64,000 bases of DNA from JBBQLG01 sp964251665 (GCA_964251665.1 CAXUKO010000006.1:301619-365618); one strand, 5' to 3'; positions 53,928-63,515 are shown, numbered from the stretch's first letter. Made by a program: numbers and translations. Notes: a model not told the origin generated them from the sequence alone.

Positions 53928-56900
53928 TTATGGCGCGACTTCCACCAGCACACGCAGTAAAAACTCGTCCATCTCGATTTCAACAGCGCTTCCGTTCAGG
54001 TCACCAACCAGGTTGAGACTCAGGGCCTGTACTTCTTCACAGATGTACGGCGTATTGGCTTCGATGGCACTGGCCAACTCGTCGTTATTGCGTTCGAGCG
54101 TGATATTGATTTTATCCGTCACCTCAAACTGCTGGTCTTTACGAAGGTTCTGAATCCGATTCACAAAATCGCGGGCGATCCCTTCCTGCCGTAATTCATC
54201 GGAAATAGCTACATCCAGCGCGATGGTGATCCCTCCTTCGCTGGCAACCAGCCAGCCTGGTACATCCTCGGTTAGAATCTCAACGTCCGTTAAAGCAATT
54301 GCTCCTGTCGGTAAGGTGAATGTACCAGTAGTTTCGAGTGTCTTCAGATCATCATCGTTCATCGCCGTAATGGCAGCCGCTACGTCTTTCATCTGCTTGC
54401 CAAACTTCGGCCCGAGGGTCTTAAAGTTGGGCTTGATCTTCTTCTTGAGGATGCCCGACGTATCGTCGATAAACTCAATCGTTTTCACGTTCACTTCCGA
54501 CTCGATCAAAGCGGCTACGTGTTCGATCTGCCGACGCGTTTCCTGATTTAAGACCGGTACTAAAACCCGACTCAACGGCTGACGTACCTTGATCTTATGG
54601 CCCTTCCGCAAGGAGTGAACCAGCGAACTGATCTGTTGCGCCAACGCCATCGACTGTTCCAGGTCTAAATCAATCTGCGATTCCTGAACGGGTTGCCAAT
54701 TCGTGTAATGTACTGAATCAACCGGTTGATCGACCTGGACAGTGCCGTTATTGCTAATCCGTCGGCCGGCCATGTTGTTGTACAACCAATCGGCGTAGAA
54801 CGGCGCAATCGGCGACATCAACTGCGCCACCGTTTGTAGACAGTGTTGCAACGTTTCGTAAGCAGCCCGTTTATCATCCGTCAGTTCCCCTTTCCAGAAG
54901 CGCCGACGCGAGAGCCGCACGTACCAGTTCGATAGCTGGTCGCTTACGAAATCCTGAATCAACCGCCCGGCTTTCGTTGGGTTGTAGGCTTCGTATTGCT
55001 CCGTCACTTCTTTGATAAGCGTGTTCAACTTCGACAGAATCCAGCGGTCCAGTTCGGTCAGTTGTTCATACGGCATCTTATCAGACTCACCCGCCTGGAA
55101 GTTATCCAGATTGGCGTAGAGCGCGAAGAAGTTGTAAGTGTTGGACAACGTACCAAAGAAACGCCGTTGCACCTCGGCTACTCCGTCGATATTGAACTTC
55201 AGGTTATCCCAGGGTTCGGCGTTGGTGATCAGGTACCAGCGCGTAGCATCCGGGCCAAACTCGGCCAGCGTTTTAAAGGGATCGACCGCGTTACCCAGCC
55301 GCTTCGACATTTTGTTGCCGTTCTTATCCAGCACGAGCCCCGTTGAGACCACGTTTTTGAACGCGACGGAATCGAACAGCATCCCCGCTATGGCGTGGAG
55401 CGTAAAGAACCAGCCGCGTGTCTGGTCGACACCTTCCGAGATGAAATCAGCCGGGAACGACTTCTCGAACACATCCTGATTCTCAAATGGATAATGCCAC
55501 TGTGCATACGGCATCGCCCCCGAATCGAACCAAACGTCGATCAGGTCCGGCTCGCGGGTCATGAGCTTGCCCGACGGCGAAACGAAGTAGACCTCATCCA
55601 CGTATGGACGGTGAAGATCGAATGTCGACTCGTTGAATGAGTGAATGAAGGAACGGTTGGCGTCGAGATGAGGCTGGAATTCAGCTCGCCCCTGGGCAAC
55701 CCATTCAGTCAATCTGTCATTCGACAACTCAATCATTTCCTTCAATTCAGCTACCGAGCCAATACACACTTCTTCTCCCGATTCTGACCGCCAGATTGGT
55801 AAGGGAGTGCCCCAAAAACGGCTACGGCTGAGGTTCCAGTCAACCAGGTTTTCGAGCCAGTTGCCGAAGCGGCCGGTACCGGTGCTTTCGGGTTTCCAGT
55901 TGATGGTCTTGTTCAGTTCCACCAGCCGGTCTTTCATAGCCGTCGTGCGGATAAACCAACTGTCGAGCGGGTAATACAGGATCGGCTTATCCGTCCGCCA
56001 GCAGTGCGGGTAGGGGTGTTCATACTTTTCCACCCGAAACGCCTTGCCTTCTTCTTTCAGTTTGATGGCAATCAGCACGTCAGTTGGCCGGAAATCCGGA
56101 TCAGCCCGTTCTTCGTCGGAATAGTATTCTTCCTTCACGTAGCGACCACCAAACTCGCCGACTTCTTTAACAAATCGGCCCTGCTTGTCCACGATAGGCA
56201 CATCTTTTCCGGTTTCATCTTTCACCATGATGGCGGGGATACCAGCGGCCTGCGCCACCCGGAAGTCGTCTGCACCAAACGTAGGTGAAGTATGCACCAC
56301 GCCCGTACCGTCTTCAGTCGTGACGAAATCGCCCAAAATAACCCGAAAAGCTGGCGTGGCCGGTTGGATGTATGGCAGTAGTTGCTCGTACTCGACACCT
56401 TCCAGGTCGGCACCTTTAAACTCACTGATGATGCTCCAGGGCACGAGTTTCTTGTCCGAAGCGGCAAAGCCGTCGAAGTCACCGTCTTTACCTTTTTCAG
56501 AGAAGTACTTACCTACTAAATCCTTTGCCAGCACAACCTGCACCGGTTCGTAGGTGTAGGGGTTAAAGGTCTTCACCAGCACGTAGGTGATGTTAGCACC
56601 AACGGTTAGGGCCGAGTTTGCGGGTAGCGTCCAGGGCGTTGTCGTCCAGGCGAGGATGTACACCTCACCCCCCGGCCCCCTCTCCTTTGAAAGGAGAGGG
56701 GGAGAAGTGGCCGTATCTGCACCCCCTCTCCTTTCAAAGGAGAGGGGGCCGGGGGGGGCGGTCTTTACCTTAAACATCGCCACAATCGTCGTATCCCGTA
56801 CGTCCTTATACGTACCGGGCTGGTTAAGTTCGTGGGAACTCAAACCGGTTCCCGCCTTGGGGGAGTACGGCTGAATCGTGTAGCCTTTATACAGCAAGCC

Positions 56901-57407
56901 TTTGTCGTACAGCTTCTTCAGCAACGCCCATAACGACTCGATGTAGTTATTCTCGTACGTGACATACGGATTGTCAAGGTCTACCCAATAGCCCATCTTC
57001 TGGGTCAGGTCGTTCCACTGATCCGTAAACCGCATGACCGTTTCGCGGCATTTTTGGTTATACTCCTCAATGCTGATTTTTTTGCCGATATCGTCTTTAG
57101 TGATGCCGAGTTCTTTCTCGACCTGAAGCTCGATGGGAAGGCCATGCGTATCCCAGCCACCTTTGCGCTTCACCTGAAAGCCTTGTAGTGTTTTATAGCG
57201 GCAAAAAATATCCTTAATCGTCCGGGCCATCACGTGGTGAATACCCGGAGCACCGTTAGCCGACGGCGGTCCTTCGTAAAATGTAAACGTGGGCTGCCCC
57301 TCGCGAATAGCGACGGACTGCTCAAAGGCGTTGGTATCTTTCCAGTGTTGCAGCACCTCGTCCGCAATTTGCGCGTAGCTGAGGGCTTTATATTCGGGGT
57401 AGTTCAC
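53928..57407 (-). CDS. ileS: Isoleucyl-tRNA synthetase with palindrome-encoded insert
   Basis: A 1,159-residue class I synthetase. The first signature is GPPSANGAPGIHHVMA (HIGH type), the second GNKMSKRLGNAVDP, and the editing domain starts with the threonine-rich AWTTTPWTLPANSAL. The C-terminal anticodon region follows, including LSNWYVRLSRRRFWKG. Residues about 218-247 (PPGPLSFERRGG to SKERGPGGE) are encoded by a 35-bp-arm palindrome at 56668-56756, inserted just ahead of the editing motif between FKVKTA and VYILAW. The frame is preserved, and all catalytic motifs are intact, so the enzyme is probably active with an extra surface loop. Confidence 0.95.
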   Translation of the reverse strand: MNYPEYKALSYAQIADEVLQHWKDTNAFEQSVAIREGQPTFTFYEGPPSANGAPGIHHVMARTIKDIFCRYKTLQGFQVKRKGGWDTHGLPIELQVEKELGITKDDIGKKISIEEYNQKCRETVMRFTDQWNDLTQKMGYWVDLDNPYVTYENNYIESLWALLKKLYDKGLLYKGYTIQPYSPKAGTGLSSHELNQPGTYKDVRDTTIVAMFKVKTAPPGPLSFERRGGADTATSPPLLSKERGPGGEVYILAWTTTPWTLPANSALTVGANITYVLVKTFNPYTYEPVQVVLAKDLVGKYFSEKGKDGDFDGFAASDKKLVPWSIISEFKGADLEGVEYEQLLPYIQPATPAFRVILGDFVTTEDGTGVVHTSPTFGADDFRVAQAAGIPAIMVKDETGKDVPIVDKQGRFVKEVGEFGGRYVKEEYYSDEERADPDFRPTDVLIAIKLKEEGKAFRVEKYEHPYPHCWRTDKPILYYPLDSWFIRTTAMKDRLVELNKTINWKPESTGTGRFGNWLENLVDWNLSRSRFWGTPLPIWRSESGEEVCIGSVAELKEMIELSNDRLTEWVAQGRAEFQPHLDANRSFIHSFNESTFDLHRPYVDEVYFVSPSGKLMTREPDLIDVWFDSGAMPYAQWHYPFENQDVFEKSFPADFISEGVDQTRGWFFTLHAIAGMLFDSVAFKNVVSTGLVLDKNGNKMSKRLGNAVDPFKTLAEFGPDATRWYLITNAEPWDNLKFNIDGVAEVQRRFFGTLSNTYNFFALYANLDNFQAGESDKMPYEQLTELDRWILSKLNTLIKEVTEQYEAYNPTKAGRLIQDFVSDQLSNWYVRLSRRRFWKGELTDDKRAAYETLQHCLQTVAQLMSPIAPFYADWLYNNMAGRRISNNGTVQVDQPVDSVHYTNWQPVQESQIDLDLEQSMALAQQISSLVHSLRKGHKIKVRQPLSRVLVPVLNQETRRQIEHVAALIESEVNVKTIEFIDDTSGILKKKIKPNFKTLGPKFGKQMKDVAAAITAMNDDDLKTLETTGTFTLPTGAIALTDVEILTEDVPGWLVASEGGITIALDVAISDELRQEGIARDFVNRIQNLRKDQQFEVTDKINITLERNNDELASAIEANTPYICEEVQALSLNLVGDLNGSAVEIEMDEFLLRVLVEVAP
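56668..56756. repeat. Palindromic element inside ileS, family K
   Basis: Arms 56668-56702 and 56722-56756 are perfect 35-bp reverse complements around a 19-bp spacer. Each arm contains its own 27-bp near-symmetric core, CCCCCTCTCCTTT then AAAGGAGAGGGGG with one central base. The whole lies in the ileS frame without a stop. The resemblance is to interspersed palindromes that have invaded a gene. Confidence 0.92.
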
Positions 57408-57482
57408 GGCAATGCGAATTAGAAATCAGGCCGCAAAGATACGAAAAATTGAGGTAGAGGGCTGCCAACCAGGCTGAACTCA

Positions 57483-57578
57483 TTTAAACACAGAGGGACG
57501 AAGTACCCACAGAGTTGACCGAGGTTTAGTTCACACGCTCAGCGAACTCCGTGGGTTCTCCATGCCTCTGTGTTTAAA
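57483..57578. repeat. Long imperfect palindrome, family B-like (copy 2)
   Basis: Arms 57483-57516 and 57545-57578 pair at most positions (TTTAAACACAGAGG ends exact). The words CACAGAG and CCGTGGG recall the palindrome at 1937. It separates the OmpA-type lipoprotein gene from ileS on the - strand. Confidence 0.75.
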
Positions 57579-57594
57579 ATGTATGGATGCAAAA

Positions 57595-58791
57595 TCACAA
57601 CGTCAGAATCACAAACTCCACCCGGCGATTGACTTTGCGATCTTCGTCGGTGCCTTTGGTCACGATGGGGCGCGTGTCGCCATACCCTACTGCCTGAACG
57701 CGATTACGGTCGATACCCTGCTTGGCTAAGTATTCCTGACAGGCCCAGACCCTATCTTTGGACAGTTGAAGGTTCTTGTCGTGATCGCCGATGATGTCGG
57801 TATGCCCTTCGAGCCGGATGGTCATGTTGGGGTTATCCTGCAACATGGTCGCTACCTGATTCAACTCGGCAAATGAAGCGGTTAGCAGATCCGACTTCGA
57901 CATTTCGAAGTAAATATTCTTTAGGGCAATTTTATCGCCCACGGCCAACGGCGTTAGCACAATGTCGCGCGTGATTTTTTGCCCGGCTTCGGCCTTACTC
58001 AAGTCCAGTGTACCAGTGGCGACGCGGTAGCCCCGCGCCGAAGCAACATAGGTGTATACCTGGCCCCGGTCGAGGGTCATACGGTACGCTCCGGTGGTGG
58101 CGAAACTCTGCACTGAGTCAATGGCGACCCGGCTGCTCGACAGTTTATAATCAATCGTTGCCGAAACCGGGCGATTGGATTTAACATCACGCACAGTGCC
58201 GGATACCGTGAGTGCCATGCTGACTGGGGCTGTTGGACGCGATTCAGGCGCTGATGTGTTGACCGGATCGGTGGGATTCGACACGAATAAATCGTATATA
58301 TTCCAGTACAGAGCCTGATCATTATTTGTGTTCTGAAATAAATCGAAGTGTTCCAGCCCCTTATCTAACCGCTCGAAATACAGGACAAAATCGACCTGAT
58401 CACCGGTAAAAGTGCCAAGCGAATCTGGCTTTACCGGAATCCCTTCGGCTTTGATAAAACGAAACCGGCGGGCACCGTTAGCCGCTATTAGCTCCCCTTT
58501 AGGCTCGATGCTGATGTAGCCATTGACGACTTGTTTGTTCGTTTCGGGATCGTAATGAGGCTGGTCCCGATCCACGTAAGTCATGTACAGAATCGTGTAA
58601 TCGGGTGTCAACTGAATGTCGAGCACCCGAACACCGGAATCATCAGACCGACCGTGCTGATCCGGTGCAGCCTTGCTGTATGTATAAGTCGTGTACTCGC
58701 GGGCATAGGAACGGGCCCGGCCTGCAGGTCTGCCCGATTGACAACCCGTCAGGAGAAGGATAAGCCCAATAGAGGACAACAGTTGGTTCAT
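57595..58791 (-). CDS. OmpA-family lipoprotein with paralogous N-terminal domain
   Basis: From ATG 58791 (MNQLLSSIGLILLLTGC) the protein has 398 residues with the lipidated Cys at 17. An N-terminal domain of about 150 residues (VRVLDIQLTPDYTILYMTY, FRFIKAEGIPV, GDQVDFVLYFERLDKGLEHFDLF) is shared with the next gene upstream. A carboxypeptidase-like domain (VSGTVRDVKSNRPVSATIDY) and a C-terminal OmpA domain (NIYFEMSKSDLLTASFAELNQ, RLEGHTDIIGDHDKNLQLSKDR, RVQAVGYGDTRP) follow. The OmpA part should bind peptidoglycan. The first 150 residues match no domain I can name. Confidence 0.88.
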   Translation of the reverse strand: MNQLLSSIGLILLLTGCQSGRPAGRARSYAREYTTYTYSKAAPDQHGRSDDSGVRVLDIQLTPDYTILYMTYVDRDQPHYDPETNKQVVNGYISIEPKGELIAANGARRFRFIKAEGIPVKPDSLGTFTGDQVDFVLYFERLDKGLEHFDLFQNTNNDQALYWNIYDLFVSNPTDPVNTSAPESRPTAPVSMALTVSGTVRDVKSNRPVSATIDYKLSSSRVAIDSVQSFATTGAYRMTLDRGQVYTYVASARGYRVATGTLDLSKAEAGQKITRDIVLTPLAVGDKIALKNIYFEMSKSDLLTASFAELNQVATMLQDNPNMTIRLEGHTDIIGDHDKNLQLSKDRVWACQEYLAKQGIDRNRVQAVGYGDTRPIVTKGTDEDRKVNRRVEFVILTL

Positions 58792-58861
58792 GCCGATTCG
58801 CAAACGGGTTTACTACGCTTAGTAACGGCGAAAGAGCAGGAATAGGGATACGTGGCTAAGG

Positions 58862-59449
58862 CTACCGGTTAGGAGCCACTGTCGAATCGGCGGGGTTGTT
58901 GATGTGCATTCCCCGTACATTCCAGCAGGTGCTGGTCTGGCTGTCTTCGCATTCGAACAGGCTAAACTCTTCAATCCCTTTGTCTAACCGCTCAAAATAC
59001 AGCCGGAACTTTACCTGATCTCCGGCCTGCACGGTTTGCGATTCCGGCGAAAGCACGATGCCCTCCGCTTTGATGAACTTGAACGTTTTCAGCTTGTCAG
59101 GGTCTGGACCGGCCAGTAGTCGGGCATCACCGTTGAACGATATACTGCTGCTGCCACCCGACTGGTAAGCGGATGTCTGACGGTCTTCACCAAAGGTAAG
59201 AAACAGCACCGTGTACTTACTGGTCAACTGGATGTCCGTTACCCGGAGCGTGAGGTCATTGGTCGTACCCAGCCCGCCGTGGGGGTCGGGGAGCAATCGT
59301 TTCTGACCAAGCCGCGACATGCCGGGCCGTTTGGCCGTAGCGGCTACATAATATTCAGACTCATCCGTTACGACCGGCTGACTGGGACGAGTGGGGGCAC
59401 AGGCCGACAGGGCGAGAAAGAGGATAGGAGCAAAATGCGCGTGTTTCAT
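58862..59449 (-). CDS. Lipoprotein consisting of the same N-terminal domain
   Basis: From ATG 59449 (MKHAHFAPILFLALSACAP) the protein has 195 residues. Its mature part aligns along the N-terminal domain of the OmpA-type protein encoded 70 bp downstream: LRVTDIQLTSKYTVLFLTF, FKFIKAEGIVL, GDQVKFRLYFERLDKGIEEFSLF and the end WNVRGMHINNPADS. It lacks the other two domains. The open frame starting at 59548 adds 33 residues ahead of the lipoprotein signal and overlaps eboF; it is rejected. Function unknown; a tandem duplication followed by domain loss or gain is likely. Confidence 0.8.
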   Translation of the reverse strand: MKHAHFAPILFLALSACAPTRPSQPVVTDESEYYVAATAKRPGMSRLGQKRLLPDPHGGLGTTNDLTLRVTDIQLTSKYTVLFLTFGEDRQTSAYQSGGSSSISFNGDARLLAGPDPDKLKTFKFIKAEGIVLSPESQTVQAGDQVKFRLYFERLDKGIEEFSLFECEDSQTSTCWNVRGMHINNPADSTVAPNR

Positions 59450-59522
59450 ACCGCGGTTGGATGGACAGGTAAGTACCGTCAATTTACCACTTTTTTGCCC
59501 TTTCGCGCAAGTGAACAGGGCA

Positions 59523-60920
59523 TTATCGACTGACTTCCGATTGGCCAACGGCCGTCTTCAGACCCAGCGTGTCGGCAATAACGCCGTAGACATCGGTGGC
59601 CAGTAGGCGCGTGGCCGATCCAGTGCCGCCAATCAGCACCGGATGAAATTCGGGAGCCGTGCCAATGCGTCCGTGCGAGCCTTTGATGAGCGTCGCATCC
59701 AGTGAGATTACGTTCATCAGGTAGCGAAAACCGAGCATCTTGCGCATCAGTTTGTAGCCCGCTTTGAGTTTAATGAGCGGGTTGGTCTGATCCATGAACA
59801 TCTCGACCGGGTCGTAGCCGGGTTTGCGAAAAATGTCGACCAGCCGGGCAAAATCGGGGGCTTTGGCATCGTCGAGCCAGTAATAATAGGTGAACCAGCT
59901 ATCGGCATCGGCCATGACAACCAACTCGCCCGACCGTTCATGTTCGATATGGTAAGCTTTCTGTTCGTTCTTATCTAAGATCAGCTCAATACCCGGCACG
60001 TTTTCCAGCAACGAGCGGACTGTACTAATCTGAGCCGGGTCTTTCACGTACACATGAGCAATCTGGTGATCGGCCGTGGCAAAAGCGGCTGATGCCCCCG
60101 CGTCGAACATCTCCAGCCCGCGCTCGATCCGGTAGCCAATCATCCCGGCTTCGCGCAGCACCCGATTGATGTGAATAGGCCGACTGACGTTGGTAATGCC
60201 ATATTCCGACAGTACAATTACGTCGGCATTCTGTTTCTCATAAAACTGAATCAGATCGCGGCAAACGTCGTCGATCTCGTGCAGTTCTTTTGCATTCTTT
60301 GTCAGGTCTTGCCCAAATTTCTGGAGGCAATAGTCCAGATGCGGCAGGTAAATCAGCGTCAGCGTCGGGTTATGCCACTCGTCTACGAGCATGGATGCGT
60401 CGGCAATCCAGCGCGTCGAGACGATGTTGGCGTTTGGTCCCCAGAAACTGAACAGTGGAAAGGTACCCAGCTTTTCCTGAAGCCGGTCGCGGAGGTCGGT
60501 CGGGTAGCTGTAGCAGTCGGGCATTTTACGGCCATCGGACAGGTACTGCGGTCGGGGCGTCACCGAAAAGTCGGCGGTAGAATACATATTGTACCACCAG
60601 AACATTTTCGAGACGGTAAAATCAGGGTCTTGTTGCTTCGCTTCATCCCAGATTTTTTCGGCCTGTACCAACTTGTTCGACTGTTTCCAGTACTTCACTT
60701 CCTGATCGACACGGTCATACCAGCCATTGCCAACAATCCCGTGTTCGCTGGGCCACTTACCCGTTACGTACGTCGATTGCACGGATGTGGTCACGGCGGG
60801 CAGCATGGGATCAATGGTAGCCCGGCGTTTTGCGGCCATCCAGTTCTTCAGAAAAGGGGTGTGCTCGCCAATCAGCGAATACGACAAACCAACAACATCA
60901 ATGACAACGGTCTTTTTCAT
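59523..60920 (-). CDS. eboF: Alkaline phosphatase-superfamily protein, EboF-like
   Basis: A 465-residue type I phosphodiesterase/nucleotide pyrophosphatase fold. The metal-site strand VVIDVVGLS, the nucleophile-region LPAVTTSVQSTYVTGKWPSEHGIVGNGW (Thr in TTS), VLSEYGITNV and FATADHQIAHVYV, and the terminal GSHGRIG are the family motifs. No signal peptide is seen. It is the third gene of a D-E-F order, overlapping eboE by four bases. In other bacteria the ebo genes act in metabolite traffic toward the periplasm, notably for scytonemin precursors in cyanobacteria; the metabolite here is unknown. Confidence 0.85.
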   Translation of the reverse strand: MKKTVVIDVVGLSYSLIGEHTPFLKNWMAAKRRATIDPMLPAVTTSVQSTYVTGKWPSEHGIVGNGWYDRVDQEVKYWKQSNKLVQAEKIWDEAKQQDPDFTVSKMFWWYNMYSTADFSVTPRPQYLSDGRKMPDCYSYPTDLRDRLQEKLGTFPLFSFWGPNANIVSTRWIADASMLVDEWHNPTLTLIYLPHLDYCLQKFGQDLTKNAKELHEIDDVCRDLIQFYEKQNADVIVLSEYGITNVSRPIHINRVLREAGMIGYRIERGLEMFDAGASAAFATADHQIAHVYVKDPAQISTVRSLLENVPGIELILDKNEQKAYHIEHERSGELVVMADADSWFTYYYWLDDAKAPDFARLVDIFRKPGYDPVEMFMDQTNPLIKLKAGYKLMRKMLGFRYLMNVISLDATLIKGSHGRIGTAPEFHPVLIGGTGSATRLLATDVYGVIADTLGLKTAVGQSEVSR

Positions 60921-62182
60921 AAGTTGGTAATCCGGGATACGACATACGCTAACTCACGACCAATGGACTCGGCAATGCCCGACTTCAGGTCATCGGGTAA
61001 AACGTCCCAGGTGTAGGTTTCTACTTCCAGATGGTTGGTAAACAGTTTCTCCTGTTGCAGGCGCAGCACCTCATCAATATCGTCGCGGGTGGACTGCAAA
61101 ACACCGTAGTTTTGCACAAAAATCGGGACGTGAAAATGCGCCCGCCACTCAACCTGATCATCGGTGAAACCGGCTAATGCTTCGGGCATATCGGCGAACC
61201 GAAGCAACGCATCATCTGTCGCCCGGTCGAGTCCACCGGTACGCCGGAGCGTCCGGGCAACAACCTGGTGGAGATAAGTGGGTTCATCGAAACGGGCAAA
61301 GGATTCTTTCACGGCGTTTCGGCCCGCCGGATCGGTCTGTGCCGACGGAAATTCGGCTTTCAGGGCCGCGCTGATCTGAATTTTACCCACTTTCAGCCCG
61401 TACTGCCGGAGTTTTTCCAGCACCTCGGCCGGGCGTTCGTAACCCACCGCAAAATGACAGACATCATAACACAGCCGAACGTGTTCAACCAGAGCCTGTT
61501 CGGCAGCTTCGTCGTTCATGCCAAACGTTTCAGTCAGGTCTTCGAGGCCCATCGGCAGCAGGTAATCGGTGAACCAACTGATAAATTCGTCGGCCGTTTC
61601 AATTACGCCGTCGGGTTCGGGTTCGAGGTCGAGGTGCATCAGGTGACCCGTTTCCTGCCGGATACGGATCAGGTCTTTCACAACTTCCAGTATGTTCTGG
61701 GTCGTCTGCGAAAAAATATAGTCCCGGGCGGGCGGCTGTTCCCACTCAAACCAACGCCGATAGGAGAGGGGCGAGGTTGAGATACCACCCACCGTACTGC
61801 CGGGCAGCAACTCCGCCAGAATTCGAAAGAGCCGGATGGTATAGTCGACGCGGGCTTCGGTGGTCCAGTCGGGCGTATGTACCTGATCCTTTACCCGAAC
61901 GCGGTGAAAACCGCCAAATGGAAAGCCGTTCATGGTAAAGACGTAACAGTTCGTCTCGGCCAGCCATGATTTAAACTCGGTGAGGGCAGCCGGTTCGGCC
62001 AGCTCTTCACTGGCAACGTTGGATAAACGCAGCCCGATGCCAAACGGCTCGTGGGCATCGGGCAAATGCAACTGAGCAATCACCGCCGGAACAATCTGCC
62101 GGAGTTGAGCAAAATGGTCGGCCCAGTGTTCGCCGGGGTGAATGTTCGAGCAGTACGTCAGGTGACCGAGGGCTGTTTTCAT
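60917..62182 (-). CDS. eboE: Metabolite traffic protein EboE
   Basis: A 421-residue xylose-isomerase-like TIM-barrel protein. The start MKTALGHLTYCSNIHPGEHW, then ETNCYVFTMNGFPFGGFH, TVGGISTSPLSYR, HLDLEPEPDGVIE, RLCYDVCHFAVGYE and FHVPIFVQNYG, is characteristic of EboE. It overlaps eboD by four bases (ATGA) and eboF by four bases, so all three are translationally coupled. The catalytic or transport role is not established; the metal-site residues in LDLEPEP and CYDVCH are retained. Confidence 0.92.
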   Translation of the reverse strand: MKTALGHLTYCSNIHPGEHWADHFAQLRQIVPAVIAQLHLPDAHEPFGIGLRLSNVASEELAEPAALTEFKSWLAETNCYVFTMNGFPFGGFHRVRVKDQVHTPDWTTEARVDYTIRLFRILAELLPGSTVGGISTSPLSYRRWFEWEQPPARDYIFSQTTQNILEVVKDLIRIRQETGHLMHLDLEPEPDGVIETADEFISWFTDYLLPMGLEDLTETFGMNDEAAEQALVEHVRLCYDVCHFAVGYERPAEVLEKLRQYGLKVGKIQISAALKAEFPSAQTDPAGRNAVKESFARFDEPTYLHQVVARTLRRTGGLDRATDDALLRFADMPEALAGFTDDQVEWRAHFHVPIFVQNYGVLQSTRDDIDEVLRLQQEKLFTNHLEVETYTWDVLPDDLKSGIAESIGRELAYVVSRITNL

Positions 62183-63336
62183 GCGGGCTGGCCTTCAGTT
62201 TCTTTTAGGGTAGCAATCGCCTGACGAATACGGCCCGCGTCCATATCGTGCACATCAATACCCCGGCCAATGCCTTCCAGGAGCAGAATGGTAAGCCGTC
62301 CGCCGAGGTGTTCGCGGAATTCGCTCAGGCCTTTAAGGATGCCCGCACTGTCGTCGGCATCCAGCGCGGGATGATAAAGCGAAAAGCCCAGCGTTTGCAG
62401 CACGCCCATAATCCGGTGCAGGTCGGCATCGGACAGCCAGCCGAGCTGATTGGCATACAAACAATCAATGGCCATACCAATGGCCACCGCTTCGCCATGT
62501 CGGATCTCGAAATCGGTCAACTGTTCGAGTTTGTGGGCGCTCCAGTGTCCAAAATCCAGCGGACGCGAGGAGCCTTGCTCAAACGGATCACCACTGGCAA
62601 TGTGTTCCAGATGCAGCTCAGCGCAGCGATGCACCAGGTACTGCATGGCGGCCTGATCGCGCTGCGCCAGTTTTTCGGCGTTGGTTTCGATGAAGTCGAA
62701 AAAGGCCGGGTCTTTAATGAGCGCTACTTTGATGGCCTCCGAAATTCCCGCCCGCCAGTCGCGGTCCGACAGTGTATTTAGAAATGTAAAGTCATTGAAG
62801 ACGGCAACGGGGGGCGCAAACGTGCCGAGAAAGTTCTTTTTACCCCGGTAGTTGATGCCGTTTTTAACGCCAATCCCCGAGTCGTTCTGCGACAGGACCG
62901 TTGTTGGGATGCGGACATGGCGGATGCCCCGGTGCGAAATGGCGGCTGCGTAGCCCACCAGATCGAGTACAGAACCGCCCCCAATGGCCACTACGAACGA
63001 ATGCCGGTCGATGCCGAACCGATCCACCGCATCGACCAGTTTGTCGACCAGGAGCGGATCGTTTTTGGCGGGTTCTCCCCCCGGCACAAGCACTAACTCG
63101 CTGATCAACTCTACATTGGGTCGTTGCGCGAAGTAAGCCCTAATCTGTTCGGGCAGGAGCGGGCAATGGTCTACCACGCCGGCGTCGAGCACGAAAAGTA
63201 ATTTCTTCCGGGTACCGTCGGCCTGATTGGCACTAAAGAAATCAGAAAGAACAGAATTGTCTACATCGAACAGATGTTCGGTAAACAGCACATCGTAGGT
63301 GAACCGAACGCTGAACGACTGGTGAAGAGTCTGCAT
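62179..63336 (-). CDS. eboD: 3-dehydroquinate synthase-like sugar cyclase, EboD
   Basis: A 385-residue member of the dehydroquinate synthase/sugar phosphate cyclase family. The NAD-binding GGGSVLDLVGYAAAISHRG, the IPTTVLSQNDSGIGVKNGIN region, WRAGISEAIKVALI and the zinc ligands in SRPLDFGHWSAHKLEQL and RHGEAVAIGMA are present. The long ISHRGIRHVRIPTT and GKKNFLGTFAPP fit the EboD subgroup rather than AroB. It starts the eboD-E-F run. The usual eboA, eboB and eboC genes are not upstream; the neighbour across the 179-bp gap points the other way. Confidence 0.9.
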   Translation of the reverse strand: MQTLHQSFSVRFTYDVLFTEHLFDVDNSVLSDFFSANQADGTRKKLLFVLDAGVVDHCPLLPEQIRAYFAQRPNVELISELVLVPGGEPAKNDPLLVDKLVDAVDRFGIDRHSFVVAIGGGSVLDLVGYAAAISHRGIRHVRIPTTVLSQNDSGIGVKNGINYRGKKNFLGTFAPPVAVFNDFTFLNTLSDRDWRAGISEAIKVALIKDPAFFDFIETNAEKLAQRDQAAMQYLVHRCAELHLEHIASGDPFEQGSSRPLDFGHWSAHKLEQLTDFEIRHGEAVAIGMAIDCLYANQLGWLSDADLHRIMGVLQTLGFSLYHPALDADDSAGILKGLSEFREHLGGRLTILLLEGIGRGIDVHDMDAGRIRQAIATLKETEGQPA

Positions 63337-63515
63337 AAACTAATGGTCAATTGTATTGACAAAAAACCAAAATTAAACAGAAATGGCTCGTCGCGGGCTG
63401 AATTCTCTAACATTTTGGCTTTGGTCGGTATAAACTTGGCTAAAAGAAAGACCCGTTCGTTAAACCCTGCGGTCATTTTTGCATCAAAAACCGGAAAACT
63501 AACACAACCGACTCC

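Noticed and set aside
56641..56770. ileS as a pseudogene or assembly error because of the palindrome
   Set aside because: The frame stays open across the palindrome, both signatures and the editing motif are intact, and the total length is plausible for the family.
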